Shown: positions 15,406-21,934 of the stretch, piece by piece
Layout of the letters: the number at the start of each line of letters is the position of its first letter
Position numbering within the stretch: position 1 is the first letter of the stretch
Source: JAGAJR01 sp048463395
GTDB lineage: Bacteria; Pseudomonadota; Alphaproteobacteria; RF32; CAG-239
Length of the DNA: 21,934 nt
Assembly: GCA_048463395.1 (NCBI GenBank)
Contig: DBFWPL010000014.1
Span: forward strand, 1-21,934
Reading direction: 5' to 3'
Notes under the pieces: model-generated
What the model saw: the letters and a program-made list of their open reading frames with translations, nothing else
Database searches by the model: none
What the model was told of the DNA's origin: nothing
Translations under genes and position numbers: made by a program

Positions 15406-16293
15406 ATGAATTTTGGTCGTTTTTTTAAGAATATATATTATCTTTCCAAAATTAATTTGAAGAAAGACCACTCTAAATTAAAGTCCTTTGTTAATTTGAC
15501 AACACTACATAGTATTCTAGACAGTTTTCTGTATGAGGTCGTCCCTGACTTAAATAAAATTAATATGGCTTCTTTTGAAGAATGTCTTTATCGTTTACAA
15601 AATGATAAAGTCAGCATTTGCCGGTTTGGCGACGGAGAATTGAATTTATGTGAAGAAATTAATATTCCTTTTCAAAAAGCCTCCCCTAAACTAGCCAAAC
15701 GCTTGAGAGAAGTATTGGCATCCGATGTGCCGCATACTCTCATTGCTCTTACGGAAATTTTTTGTTCCAACAGATTTAATTGTTCTCAAGGTGCTAAAAT
15801 TTTTGCCCGCAATACCGGACGGCATTTCATTGATATTATTGAAAAATACACAAAGCCTCAAAAAACATATTATTCTGCCGAGGTTTCCTTGGTTCCTTTT
15901 GTATTTCCTCAATATGACCTGAAAAAATATTACGAAGCCATTATCAGCATTTGGAAAGACAAGGATATTACGATTATTTGCGGGAAAACTGTTTTTGATA
16001 AGATTGAACATAATATTTTTGACTTTGCAAAATCTGTGGAATATCAATATGCTCCGTCAATCAATGCTTTTGAGGAATATGACAGCATCCTGACTCAGGC
16101 CCTGACTATTGATAAAAACAGGTTGGTCATCATCATTTTAGGCCCGACGGCTACGGTTTTGGCTTATGACATGGCATTACAAGGCTATCAGGCTCTCGAT
16201 TTGGGACATATCGCAAAATCTTATGACTGGTATGTCAAAAAGGATTTGATTAATAATCTTGCCAAAACCATTGAGTTTTTTTCCCCTGATTAA
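15406..16293 (+). CDS. GT-D fold glycosyltransferase (DUF1792 family), copy 2
   Basis: 295 residues, exactly the length of copy 1. It keeps RFGDGEL with D76 and E78 and the whole C-terminal block. The stretch from W183 to the leucine at 281 differs from copy 1 by a single residue (YDWYV for YDWYL), and the DNA there (15952-16248) has only about 14 changes, almost all silent. The N-terminal 65 residues and especially the middle (about 85-180) are much more diverged. This suggests that the two enzymes share donor binding but differ in acceptor. The stop TAA overlaps the stop of the opposing membrane-protein gene at 16290-16292. Confidence 0.87.
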   Translation: MNFGRFFKNIYYLSKINLKKDHSKLKSFVNLTTLHSILDSFLYEVVPDLNKINMASFEECLYRLQNDKVSICRFGDGELNLCEEINIPFQKASPKLAKRLREVLASDVPHTLIALTEIFCSNRFNCSQGAKIFARNTGRHFIDIIEKYTKPQKTYYSAEVSLVPFVFPQYDLKKYYEAIISIWKDKDITIICGKTVFDKIEHNIFDFAKSVEYQYAPSINAFEEYDSILTQALTIDKNRLVIIILGPTATVLAYDMALQGYQALDLGHIAKSYDWYVKKDLINNLAKTIEFFSPD

Positions 16294-16838
16294 CGGAGAG
16301 AAAAAAATAACTGATATACACTTTCTACAAGCATTATTGCCGCATAAGACCACAAGTTTGCATAAAAGAAAGCTTTCTTTATTGTCTCCCGCTCATATTC
16401 TTTCAAATTTCTACGGCAAAATAAATATTCCCCGTAATACGAAACCAGAAAATATGCCGGTGCCATTACCCACTCGGCTAATAATGCAAATTGGGGATGC
16501 AAAATCAACGGAGCTCCTAAAATCGTCTCAAAAATATCAGAAGTAATATATTGAGATAAAAATTCAGGCAAAACAGTCATTACAACCAAATTCATTCCCC
16601 ATATAATGAGAACGAAAAAGCGGAGACAAAGCATTATTCCTACACATATTCCCCATGCTAAGGGGACAAGAAACAACATGCTTAAAATATTAGTTTTCAG
16701 ACTGATAAAAAAAGCTTTTTTTCCATTTAATCCGGAAAGATAACGCCTTAGTATGAAAAATTCTATTCCGACAATCAGCACAAAGCTATACCACATTAAG
16801 CGTTCTGTAAGAAAAAGTGTTATACCTTCCTCGACCAA
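16290..16838 (-). CDS. Multi-spanning membrane protein, unknown function
   Basis: About 182 residues if started at the TTG at 16838, which lies 13 nt after the yacG stop with AGGA upstream. The open frame extends to 16919 inside yacG, and an ATG at 16796 would give 168 residues, so the start is uncertain. Four or five hydrophobic segments are visible, for example MWYSFVLIVGIEFF and NILSMLFLVPLAWGICVG. It is probably an inner-membrane protein. No family is recognised. It is the last gene of the dksA-maf-rng-yacG run and is convergent with the second glycosyltransferase, the two stop codons sharing the palindrome TTAA. Confidence 0.72.
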   Translation of the reverse strand: MVEEGITLFLTERLMWYSFVLIVGIEFFILRRYLSGLNGKKAFFISLKTNILSMLFLVPLAWGICVGIMLCLRFFVLIIWGMNLVVMTVLPEFLSQYITSDIFETILGAPLILHPQFALLAEWVMAPAYFLVSYYGEYLFCRRNLKEYERETIKKAFFYANLWSYAAIMLVESVYQLFFSLR

Positions 16839-16851
16839 GGCTCCATTCCTA

Positions 16852-17061
16852 TTACTCTTTATCCAATTGCTCGTCGAGGGCTTTTTCCAGTTCTTCAAGC
16901 TCCTGTTCGTCAACATCAACTGCCGGAACGGAATAACTTTCGTTAAACCAATTGCCTAAGTCAATATCGGCACAACGTTTGGAACAAAACGGACGGTATT
17001 TATTTGCCGGAGCCAATTTTCCGCAAATCGGGCATTTATAGGTTTTGATAACTTCACTCAT
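16852..17061 (-). CDS. yacG: DNA gyrase inhibitor YacG (zinc protein)
   Basis: 69 residues from ATG 17061. The four zinc cysteines C10, C13, C26 and C30 lie in KCPICGK and FCSKRCADIDLGNWF, the classic YacG pattern. YacG binds GyrB and inhibits gyrase in E. coli. The tail is acidic. The ATG overlaps the rng stop as ATGA, so translation is coupled; the longer frame to 17097 is discarded for that reason. The maf-rng-yacG order is common in alphaproteobacteria. Confidence 0.95.
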   Translation of the reverse strand: MSEVIKTYKCPICGKLAPANKYRPFCSKRCADIDLGNWFNESYSVPAVDVDEQELEELEKALDEQLDKE

Positions 17062-18227
17062 CTGGCAACCCGTCCGGTTCCCTGACAGGTTTCGCATTCT
17101 TCGGTCATCAGATCGGAAAGTGTCGGACGTCTTCTTACTCTCAGAATTTCGACCATTCCAGCTTTACTTAAGCCCATTACACGGCTTTTGTTGCTGTCTT
17201 TAACCAGTTCTTGCTCCAAAATCTCAATAACCGGCTTGATGAACTTATATTCGGAAGAACCGGCAAAATCAATGAGGATTTTTCCAGAGAGGTTACGCAA
17301 GCGGATTTGGTGAGCAATTTCATAAGCAGCCTCTTCATTCAGGTGAGAAATAGAACCATGGCCTTTGTCATCGCCGCTGTCAACATCCACTGCCACGCAA
17401 GCCTTGGTTTCTTCTATAATCACTCTGCCGCCGGACGGAAGTTTTACAGTCTTTTGCAAAGCCTCGCTGATTGCCTCTTCAATTCCGTATTCTTCAAAAG
17501 GCTCGTTATTAATTTCAATAGAATATTTATCGCCGAACTTTTCTTTCAGCTCACTTTCCACATTACGGGAATTTAAAATAATTTTCCGTAAAGTTTCCGC
17601 ATGGCGTTTGATATGCTCAAACAACGGATTTTCACGAGCATAAAGCAATGCCGGAGCTTTGGCGTTGCGAGCCTTAACCCGCAAAGAATCATAAGTATCC
17701 CGAAGTTCTTCCATTTCCTTGGCAATAACCTCAAAAGGAACTTCTACGGAAGACGTTCTTAGAATCCAACCTTCCTGACCGGTCGTGTTTTCCAGAACCT
17801 TTTCCTTATATTCATCCAGTGTCTGCTTATCTTCAATTCGAGAAGAGGCCTCGACCGTCAAACGGTATGGGCAATAAACAATATGCTCTCCGACTAATTG
17901 GACTGCCCGCACAACCTTGGCACCTTTTTCAGCCCGTTGTTCCTGAGCCACCTGAACGACAATGCTCTGCCCCTCAGAAATGTTTAAATCCTTCAGACCA
18001 TATTCATCAGCATTCAAAAAAGCTTCGCGGCCATCGGCAATATCAATAAAAAAACCCACTTTCTGATGAGCCAAATCCAATTTACGTACCACTTTACCCA
18101 GATAAATATTTCCTTCCGCGGCACGACCGCCATTCACAAAGTCCAGCTCTTTCAGACGACCTTCGCCCATTAAAGCTATGCCGGATTGTCCGCCGTTGAT
18201 TTCGTAAAGAATTGTATCTATTGTCAT
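17058..18227 (-). CDS. rng: Ribonuclease E/G family protein (RNase G-like)
   Basis: 389 residues: an RNase G-size protein without the long RNase E scaffold tail, and shorter than E. coli RNase G (~489). An S1-like RNA-binding region lies near residues 35-115 (GNIYLGKVVRKL, VGFFIDI). The catalytic aspartates of the DNase I-like domain are D281 in VAVDVDSG and D320 in ILIDFAG. The C378-x2-C381 zinc-link motif is at the very end. It would cut single-stranded AU-rich RNA, for example in rRNA maturation. The ATG overlaps the maf stop as ATGA, with GGGGTAGG upstream. The short middle region is normal for alphaproteobacterial copies. Confidence 0.92.
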   Translation of the reverse strand: MTIDTILYEINGGQSGIALMGEGRLKELDFVNGGRAAEGNIYLGKVVRKLDLAHQKVGFFIDIADGREAFLNADEYGLKDLNISEGQSIVVQVAQEQRAEKGAKVVRAVQLVGEHIVYCPYRLTVEASSRIEDKQTLDEYKEKVLENTTGQEGWILRTSSVEVPFEVIAKEMEELRDTYDSLRVKARNAKAPALLYARENPLFEHIKRHAETLRKIILNSRNVESELKEKFGDKYSIEINNEPFEEYGIEEAISEALQKTVKLPSGGRVIIEETKACVAVDVDSGDDKGHGSISHLNEEAAYEIAHQIRLRNLSGKILIDFAGSSEYKFIKPVIEILEQELVKDSNKSRVMGLSKAGMVEILRVRRRPTLSDLMTEECETCQGTGRVAR

Positions 18228-18796
18228 TTTATGCCTACCCCGTTTAAGAGATTTTTTGTTTCGAACAGCGGAAGCCCGACAACGCCCGTATAAGAACCGA
18301 TCATCTTTTTGACAAAGCCCGCCAATTCGCCTTCTATTTTATATCCTACGCAACCGACCCATTCGCGGGAAGCCACATAGTTTTGAATTTCCTCTTCTGA
18401 AAGTTTTTTCATCAAAATTCTGGTACTGACACATCTGAGAGAAGCTCGACCGCGGCGGTCAACCACACAAACGGCACTGATTACCCGATGAGTACGACCG
18501 GAAAGCAGACGCATTACCTGTGTCTGCTCTTCGTCATTTTTTGCTTTATGAAGAATTTTTCCGCCGGCAACAACTATTGTATCGCCGCCGAGAATGATTT
18601 CTCCGGGATGAAATGAAGAAACCTTCAAGGCTTTTTCAAGAGCCATTCTTTTGACATAAGCCGTAGCTGTTTCACCTTTTTTGCAGCTTTCGTCAATATC
18701 CGCGGCCTCAATGCTTTTGGGAATCAAACCTATTTGTTCCAACAGCCTTTTACGCTGCGGAGATCCGGAAGCCAATATGAAGTCCTTTGCAGACAT
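18224..18796 (-). CDS. maf: Maf-like nucleotide pyrophosphatase
   Basis: 190 residues from ATG 18796, normal for Maf. ILASGSPQRKRLL at the N-terminus is the family's phosphate-binding motif. GGDTIVV, SGRTHRVIS and the late GYKIEG with a following GSYTGVVGLP complete the pattern. Maf proteins hydrolyse non-canonical or dTTP/UTP/m7GTP nucleotides to monophosphates; the subfamily is not certain here. The frame is open to 18934, but that would run inside dksA, and the ATG at 18796 follows the dksA stop by 16 nt. Confidence 0.93.
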   Translation of the reverse strand: MSAKDFILASGSPQRKRLLEQIGLIPKSIEAADIDESCKKGETATAYVKRMALEKALKVSSFHPGEIILGGDTIVVAGGKILHKAKNDEEQTQVMRLLSGRTHRVISAVCVVDRRGRASLRCVSTRILMKKLSEEEIQNYVASREWVGCVGYKIEGELAGFVKKMIGSYTGVVGLPLFETKNLLNGVGIK

Positions 18797-18812
18797 TGTC
18801 CCGACCCGAATC

Positions 18813-19238
18813 TTAAGCTTCGTCGTCGTAAGTTTTTTCCATTCTTTCGTGACGCTCCTGAGCCTCAATCGAAAGCGTTGCCACCGGACGGGCTTCCAAA
18901 CGCTCAATTCCGATTGGCTCACCGGTTTCTTCACAATAACCGTAGACGCCGTCTTCGATACGTTTCAAAGCATCATTGATTTTAGAAATTAATTTTCTGG
19001 CTCGATCTTTCGTTCTCAAATCCAAAGCCTTGTCAGCTTCCAGAGATGCTCGGTCAATCTGGTCCGGCTGGTTTAATCCTCCCTGACGCAAGTCGTCAAG
19101 CGTGCCTTCCGACTGAGAAATCAGTGATTTTTTCCAATTCAGGAGTTTCTGACGGAAATATTCCTGCTGATAGTCATTCATATATTCTTCATCAGCAGAC
19201 GGTTTGTAGTCAGGCGGGAGAATAATTGCGGTATCCAT
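18813..19238 (-). CDS. dksA: RNA polymerase-binding factor DksA, alphaproteobacterial type
   Basis: 141 residues. DksA enters the RNA polymerase secondary channel and, with ppGpp, adjusts rRNA and amino acid promoters. The coiled-coil tip motif DxxDxA is D59-Q-I-D62-R-A64. The zinc-finger region has only one cysteine (C102 in YGYCEETGEP); the other three positions of the E. coli finger are replaced. This matches what I know of alphaproteobacterial DksA and of zinc-independent forms. AAGGAGAC before the ATG is a strong ribosome site. It heads the operon dksA-maf-rng-yacG. Confidence 0.95.
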   Translation of the reverse strand: MDTAIILPPDYKPSADEEYMNDYQQEYFRQKLLNWKKSLISQSEGTLDDLRQGGLNQPDQIDRASLEADKALDLRTKDRARKLISKINDALKRIEDGVYGYCEETGEPIGIERLEARPVATLSIEAQERHERMEKTYDDEA

Positions 19239-19274
19239 TTACTGTCTCCTTATGGGATAATTAAACAATTTGTT

Positions 19275-19302
19275 CATATAGCAAGCAAAATACAAATTTC
19301 AA
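19275..19302 (-). promoter_or_regulatory. Candidate promoter of the dksA operon
   Basis: On the minus strand TTGAAA (19302-19297) and TATATG (19280-19275) are 16 nt apart, about 40 nt upstream of the dksA ATG. A typical sigma70 layout. Confidence 0.55.
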
Positions 19303-19338
19303 TCGGGAACTGCAAGCAAAAACATCGTTTTATCACAG

Positions 19339-19761
19339 CTATTTCATTAACTTTGCCAGTTCCACTTCCACTCTCAATTCGATTTCGCCCAAAATTTCCA
19401 TCAAGCGTTCATCCGTGCTTTCAAATTTTCTTTCTTTCACAAAACGGGATATTTCAATTAACCGTTCTCTGGAGATATATCCTCTCAAAAGAGAATCCCG
19501 GATTTCTTCCAGTTTTTCCAATAAAGTTTCAGCTTTTTTTACCAGTTTTTTGCGAATTTCCCGCTCTTCTTCCCCGTTTACCATCTGAGCCGCAAAAATC
19601 GCGTCAGCCACAGAGATAGATCCGCTGCCGCCAACCGGAGCTGAAGACGGTTTCATTGTTTCTTTAAGATAAAGCGAAAAACTCTCACCGCCGGTTGCCT
19701 TTTGCGTTTTTCCGCCGGTTGCCAAGTCTCTGGTTTTATTAACGTCGTTTATTTTTATCAA
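19339..19761 (-). CDS. FliX-like regulator
   Basis: 140 residues from a TTG start at 19761 (GGAG about eight bases upstream). The second half fits the FliX family: a helical run REIRKKLVKKAETLLEKLEE, then LLRGYISRERLIEI, and the ending EILGEIELRVEVELAKL, which is the best conserved part of the family. FliX in Caulobacter acts with FlbD to link flagellar assembly to class III/IV gene expression. The N-terminal 50 residues are low-complexity (glycine, serine, threonine). No other flagellar gene is visible, so here it may serve another role. It follows the prepilin gene by 15 nt, which suggests co-transcription. The family call is from memory of its conserved C-terminus. Confidence 0.65.
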   Translation of the reverse strand: MIKINDVNKTRDLATGGKTQKATGGESFSLYLKETMKPSSAPVGGSGSISVADAIFAAQMVNGEEEREIRKKLVKKAETLLEKLEEIRDSLLRGYISRERLIEISRFVKERKFESTDERLMEILGEIELRVEVELAKLMK

Positions 19762-19776
19762 AAGTTTTTCTCCGCT

Positions 19777-20325
19777 TTACTGAAAATTCCACATAATTTC
19801 GTTATCATCACCGGTGCATTCGTCAGAGACATCGCTCATCTGCAACGGCAACAGTTTGGTTCCTGCTCCCGGAGCAGCCGGCCAACGATAAGTATGTCCG
19901 TTTATTTTCAAATTTATCAAATCGGAAGAATCTCCCATAGTCCAGTTAATCATTGCCAGTTCGACACAAGCCTCCAACGGCAGATTGCTGAAAGTTACCG
20001 TATAGCGGTTAAAATATCCTTTCAGGCTCACTTCGCCCATAAACGCGTGTCGAAGCTCATTGTCTCCGGCCACCATGTCTGCCGGAACGGCACCGTCTTT
20101 TATCAGTCCGGAAGGCGTCAGCCCCACAAAAGATCCCGCCGCCATATAGCGGTTGGAGATGCTTTTTCTAATTTCTTCAATCTGCTGGCTGACACGGCTA
20201 ACCTTGTATTTATCATACATTGTACTGACTACGTGGACAATCCCCGCCGAAAATGCTCCCAAGAACCCCAGGATACAGATAATTTCAAGCATTGTATGTC
20301 CACGTTCATTTATTCTGCTTTTCAT
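19777..20325 (-). CDS. Type IV prepilin-like / pseudopilin protein
   Basis: 182 residues. A class III leader is clear: RINERG then HTMLEIICILGFLGAFSAG, where a prepilin peptidase would cut after G9, leaving Glu at position +5 of the mature protein. A hydrophobic helix of about 20 residues follows. Two cysteines in the C-terminal half (ACVEL and DECTG) could form the D-region disulfide of pilins. This suggests a minor pilin or type II secretion pseudopilin; no other pilus gene lies in the window. GGAAGG upstream of ATG 20325 is the ribosome site. The FliX-like gene follows directly. Confidence 0.8.
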   Translation of the reverse strand: MKSRINERGHTMLEIICILGFLGAFSAGIVHVVSTMYDKYKVSRVSQQIEEIRKSISNRYMAAGSFVGLTPSGLIKDGAVPADMVAGDNELRHAFMGEVSLKGYFNRYTVTFSNLPLEACVELAMINWTMGDSSDLINLKINGHTYRWPAAPGAGTKLLPLQMSDVSDECTGDDNEIMWNFQ

Positions 20326-20506
20326 CGGGGAAATCCTTCCTTATCTATCTTTATAGTTATATCACTAAATGCCATTCTAAACAATAAAGATTTCGTTTTT
20401 ATGAATGTTTTCAACAAAATTCACAATTTGTAATATTTATTTACTTTAAATTTAACTTATTTGCTATATAGTAATTTCTGTAATTGTCCCAAAATATAGA
20501 TAAATA

Positions 20507-20515
20507 TGCTATATT
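20507..20515 (+). promoter_or_regulatory. Extended -10 promoter of the outer membrane protein gene
   Basis: TGCTATATT is an extended -10 element (TG at 20507, TATATT at 20510-20515). Transcription would start near 20522, giving a leader of about 36 nt. No well-placed -35 is seen. Confidence 0.6.
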
Positions 20516-20557
20516 ACACGGGGCGTTTAGTATCTTTTTTAAAAAAGGAATTTTTAC

Positions 20558-21109
20558 ATGAAAAAAACAATTAGTGCATTAATGGTAGCCGTATCAGCCG
20601 TTGCTTTTGCTGCTTCTGCAAACGCTGCCGACTATACTCCTTATGTTGGCGTTGATTACATTAACTCTCACGTTTTCAGCAAAAACCTGCAAAACGCAGC
20701 TGTTAACGTTGGTACAAAGTACAACAAACATTTTGGTACTGAAGTGTTCTATCAAACTCCGATTGAATCCAAAACATGGAAAACTCATGAAGATGGTGAA
20801 GTTTACAAAAACAAAGCAAGCTATCGTTCTTATGGTTTAGATGCTTATGGTTATCTGCCTTTAGGTTGTGATCAGGTTTGGTCTGTACTCGGTACTGCCG
20901 GTATTGCACAAATTGATGCTAAAGTTAAATCAACCGGTGAAAAATCTCACAAAGAAAACGGTTGGGCTTATCGTATCGGTGCCGGTGTTCAGTATGACGT
21001 TACTGAAGATTGGGCTGTAAGAGTATTGGCTCGTTACTCTTTCTTGGATAAAGTTGCCGGTGTTGACCACATGATGGACGTTACAGCCGGTGTCAGATAC
21101 TCTTTCTAA
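20558..21109 (+). CDS. Small outer membrane beta-barrel protein
   Basis: 183 residues. The signal peptide has a basic start, a hydrophobic core and the cleavage site ANA-AD after residue 23. The mature 160 residues alternate polar and aromatic residues as beta strands do and end in RYSF with the C-terminal Phe that BamA recognises. Pieces such as YTPYVGVDYI, RIGAGVQYDVTEDWAVRVLARYSF and DVTAGVRYSF fit the OmpA/OmpW-like eight-strand barrel class (OMP_b-brl). The function is probably structural or porin-like and is unknown in detail. AAGGA is eight bases before the ATG. It is a monocistronic unit with its own promoter and terminator. Confidence 0.9.
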   Translation: MKKTISALMVAVSAVAFAASANAADYTPYVGVDYINSHVFSKNLQNAAVNVGTKYNKHFGTEVFYQTPIESKTWKTHEDGEVYKNKASYRSYGLDAYGYLPLGCDQVWSVLGTAGIAQIDAKVKSTGEKSHKENGWAYRIGAGVQYDVTEDWAVRVLARYSFLDKVAGVDHMMDVTAGVRYSF

Positions 21110-21122
21110 TCGGAAAAATTCT

Positions 21123-21152
21123 AAAAAAGGAAGGAGAAATCCTTCCTTTTTT
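21123..21152 (+). terminator. Intrinsic terminator after the outer membrane protein gene
   Basis: GGAAGGA/TCCTTCC (21129-21135 and 21140-21146) with a GAAA tetraloop, extended by A6 pairing T6, gives a 13-bp stem. The T run makes it a strong plus-strand terminator. Confidence 0.93.
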
Positions 21153-21229
21153 ATTTTAAAAAGTCTGGACTTTTGGTTTATCTCTTCTTAAAATACTGTT
21201 CAGAATTTTTTAGTTTAAGGATTATCATC

Positions 21230-21742
21230 ATGAAAAAAATCATTTCTGCTTTTGCCATCGCCGCTTTAATCTCCGCTTGTTCCGACAATCAGGAAAACAC
21301 CTCAGAAACCCTTTCCACACAGGAAGCTCTTGAAACCGGAGAAGTTGTGGTTGTTGCTCCTCAGATTGATATTGATTTCGAAAACAAACAATATTCCTAC
21401 ACGCTTGACCGGATTGACACCGGCTGCGACAAGGGAGATGATGCCGTTTGTGCTATTGACTTAACCCTTAAATGCACCTTAAATCCAAAATTCTCGGAAT
21501 GCGATCCGAAAAAAATGCCTAAATTTATCTTTATGGAAGATGAAAGTCTCGGCCGCCCGACAGAACTTACTTTTGAAATTCTCAAAATCAAACCAATTGA
21601 TGTCAATACCGCCGAAATTTATACCAAAGGAACATGCAACGGAAACTGGTTCGGTCTTTGCAACGGAAACATTATTTATGTTCTCAGCAACAAAACCGGA
21701 AACTGGATTGTGAAAGACATTTACGCCCTTCAATCTTTCTAG
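21230..21742 (+). CDS. Cysteine-containing lipoprotein, unknown function
   Basis: 170 residues from ATG 21230, preceded by AAGGA. The signal ends with the lipobox LISAC, so Cys17 is lipidated. The mature protein is acidic at the start and then carries six further cysteines in a compact domain (DTGC, AVCAID, LKCTL, SECDP, GTCNG, GLCNG), probably three disulfides. A longer frame starts at 21173, but it lacks a ribosome site and would add residues before the signal peptide. No family is recognised. It could be an outer-membrane-anchored periplasmic protein. Its stop codon is immediately followed by the hairpin array. Confidence 0.82.
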   Translation: MKKIISAFAIAALISACSDNQENTSETLSTQEALETGEVVVVAPQIDIDFENKQYSYTLDRIDTGCDKGDDAVCAIDLTLKCTLNPKFSECDPKKMPKFIFMEDESLGRPTELTFEILKIKPIDVNTAEIYTKGTCNGNWFGLCNGNIIYVLSNKTGNWIVKDIYALQSF

Positions 21743-21814
21743 GTGCCGAGCCGGCACGGGCCAAACTGAGCCAGTTTGATCGCCTCAATTAGCTGGTGGT
21801 CAGCGACCACCGGC
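21743..21814. repeat. Three tandem hairpins, each with an AGC triloop
   Basis: Hairpin 1: GTGCCG-AGC-CGGCAC (21743-21757, 6 bp). Hairpin 2: CAAACTG-AGC-CAGTTTG (21762-21778, 7 bp). Hairpin 3: GCTGGTGGTC-AGC-GACCACCGGC (21792-21814, 10 bp with one G-T pair). The stems differ in sequence but the loop is always AGC. None has a T run, so they are not ordinary terminators. They begin at the base after the lipoprotein stop. Confidence 0.8.
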
Positions 21815-21815
21815 A

Positions 21816-21888
21816 AAAGTTAGCTGTTTTGACAATGTGCCATAACACCCTGTTAGTATCAATGTGCGTGCTGAAAGTTAGTGCCATA
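21816..21888. repeat. Cluster of short direct repeats, possible mobile-element end
   Basis: AAAGTTAG occurs at 21816 and 21874, CAATGTGC at 21833 and 21860, and GTGCCATA at 21837 and 21881. Such interleaved repeats resemble transposase-binding sites in the ends of some insertion sequences, the IS21 family being my first guess because of a TGGCAC/TTGTCA-like pattern on the minus strand. No transposase is in the window. Confidence 0.4.
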
Positions 21889-21934
21889 GAATTTTAATTG
21901 CAAATTAATCTTTATGCTTTATCATCCTTTGTGC

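Overview
The window reads as a chromosomal segment of a low-GC alphaproteobacterium, probably an uncultured host- or gut-associated one. The pointers are a FliX-family protein, a DksA that keeps only one of its four zinc cysteines, the order lpxC-bamD-recN, the order maf-rng-yacG, and a bacterial A-type RNase P RNA. The lineage call is inference; no rRNA gene is present to confirm it. No CRISPR array, tRNA or complete insertion sequence was seen.

Layout, left to right. (1) 1-791: 3' part of a cysteine-rich repeat protein, closed by a terminator shared with a convergent mutT (843-1238, minus). (2) 1239-2713: a divergent intergenic region with an unexplained terminator hairpin, then a YcaD-like MFS transporter. 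(3) 2755-8406, minus strand: rnpB, lpxC, bamD, recN, a small cysteine-rich membrane-anchored protein, and gltX. The genes from lpxC to the small protein are packed tightly, and rnpB ends only about 41 nt before lpxC. (4) 8536-9552, minus: a 338-residue protein of unknown function whose codon use differs from its neighbours. (5) 9831-13504, plus: the start of the division and cell wall (dcw) cluster, with three MraZ boxes, mraZ, rsmH, ftsL and ftsI. It stops after ftsI; murE and the rest are not here. (6) 13608-16293, plus: a surface-glycan cassette made of a hexapeptide-repeat acyltransferase and two paralogous GT-D fold glycosyltransferases, each behind a copy of a related upstream element. 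(7) 16290-19238, minus: dksA-maf-rng-yacG plus a multi-spanning membrane protein. (8) 19339-20325, minus: a type IV prepilin-like protein and a FliX-like protein. (9) 20558-21742, plus: a small outer membrane beta-barrel protein and a cysteine-rich lipoprotein. (10) 21743-21934: three consecutive hairpins with the same AGC triloop, then short direct repeats, possibly the end of a mobile element.

Most genes are envelope or housekeeping functions. LpxC (lipid A), BamD (barrel assembly), FtsI/FtsL/MraZ/RsmH (division) and the glycan cassette all concern the cell surface. The accessory content is the cysteine-rich repeat protein, the small cysteine-rich membrane protein, the compositionally unusual gene, the duplicated glycosyltransferases and the hairpin array at the right edge. 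I did not find a clear new defence or mobile system. The best candidates for something undescribed are the AGC hairpin array, the mosaic glycosyltransferase pair with its duplicated upstream element, and the cysteine-rich exported proteins.
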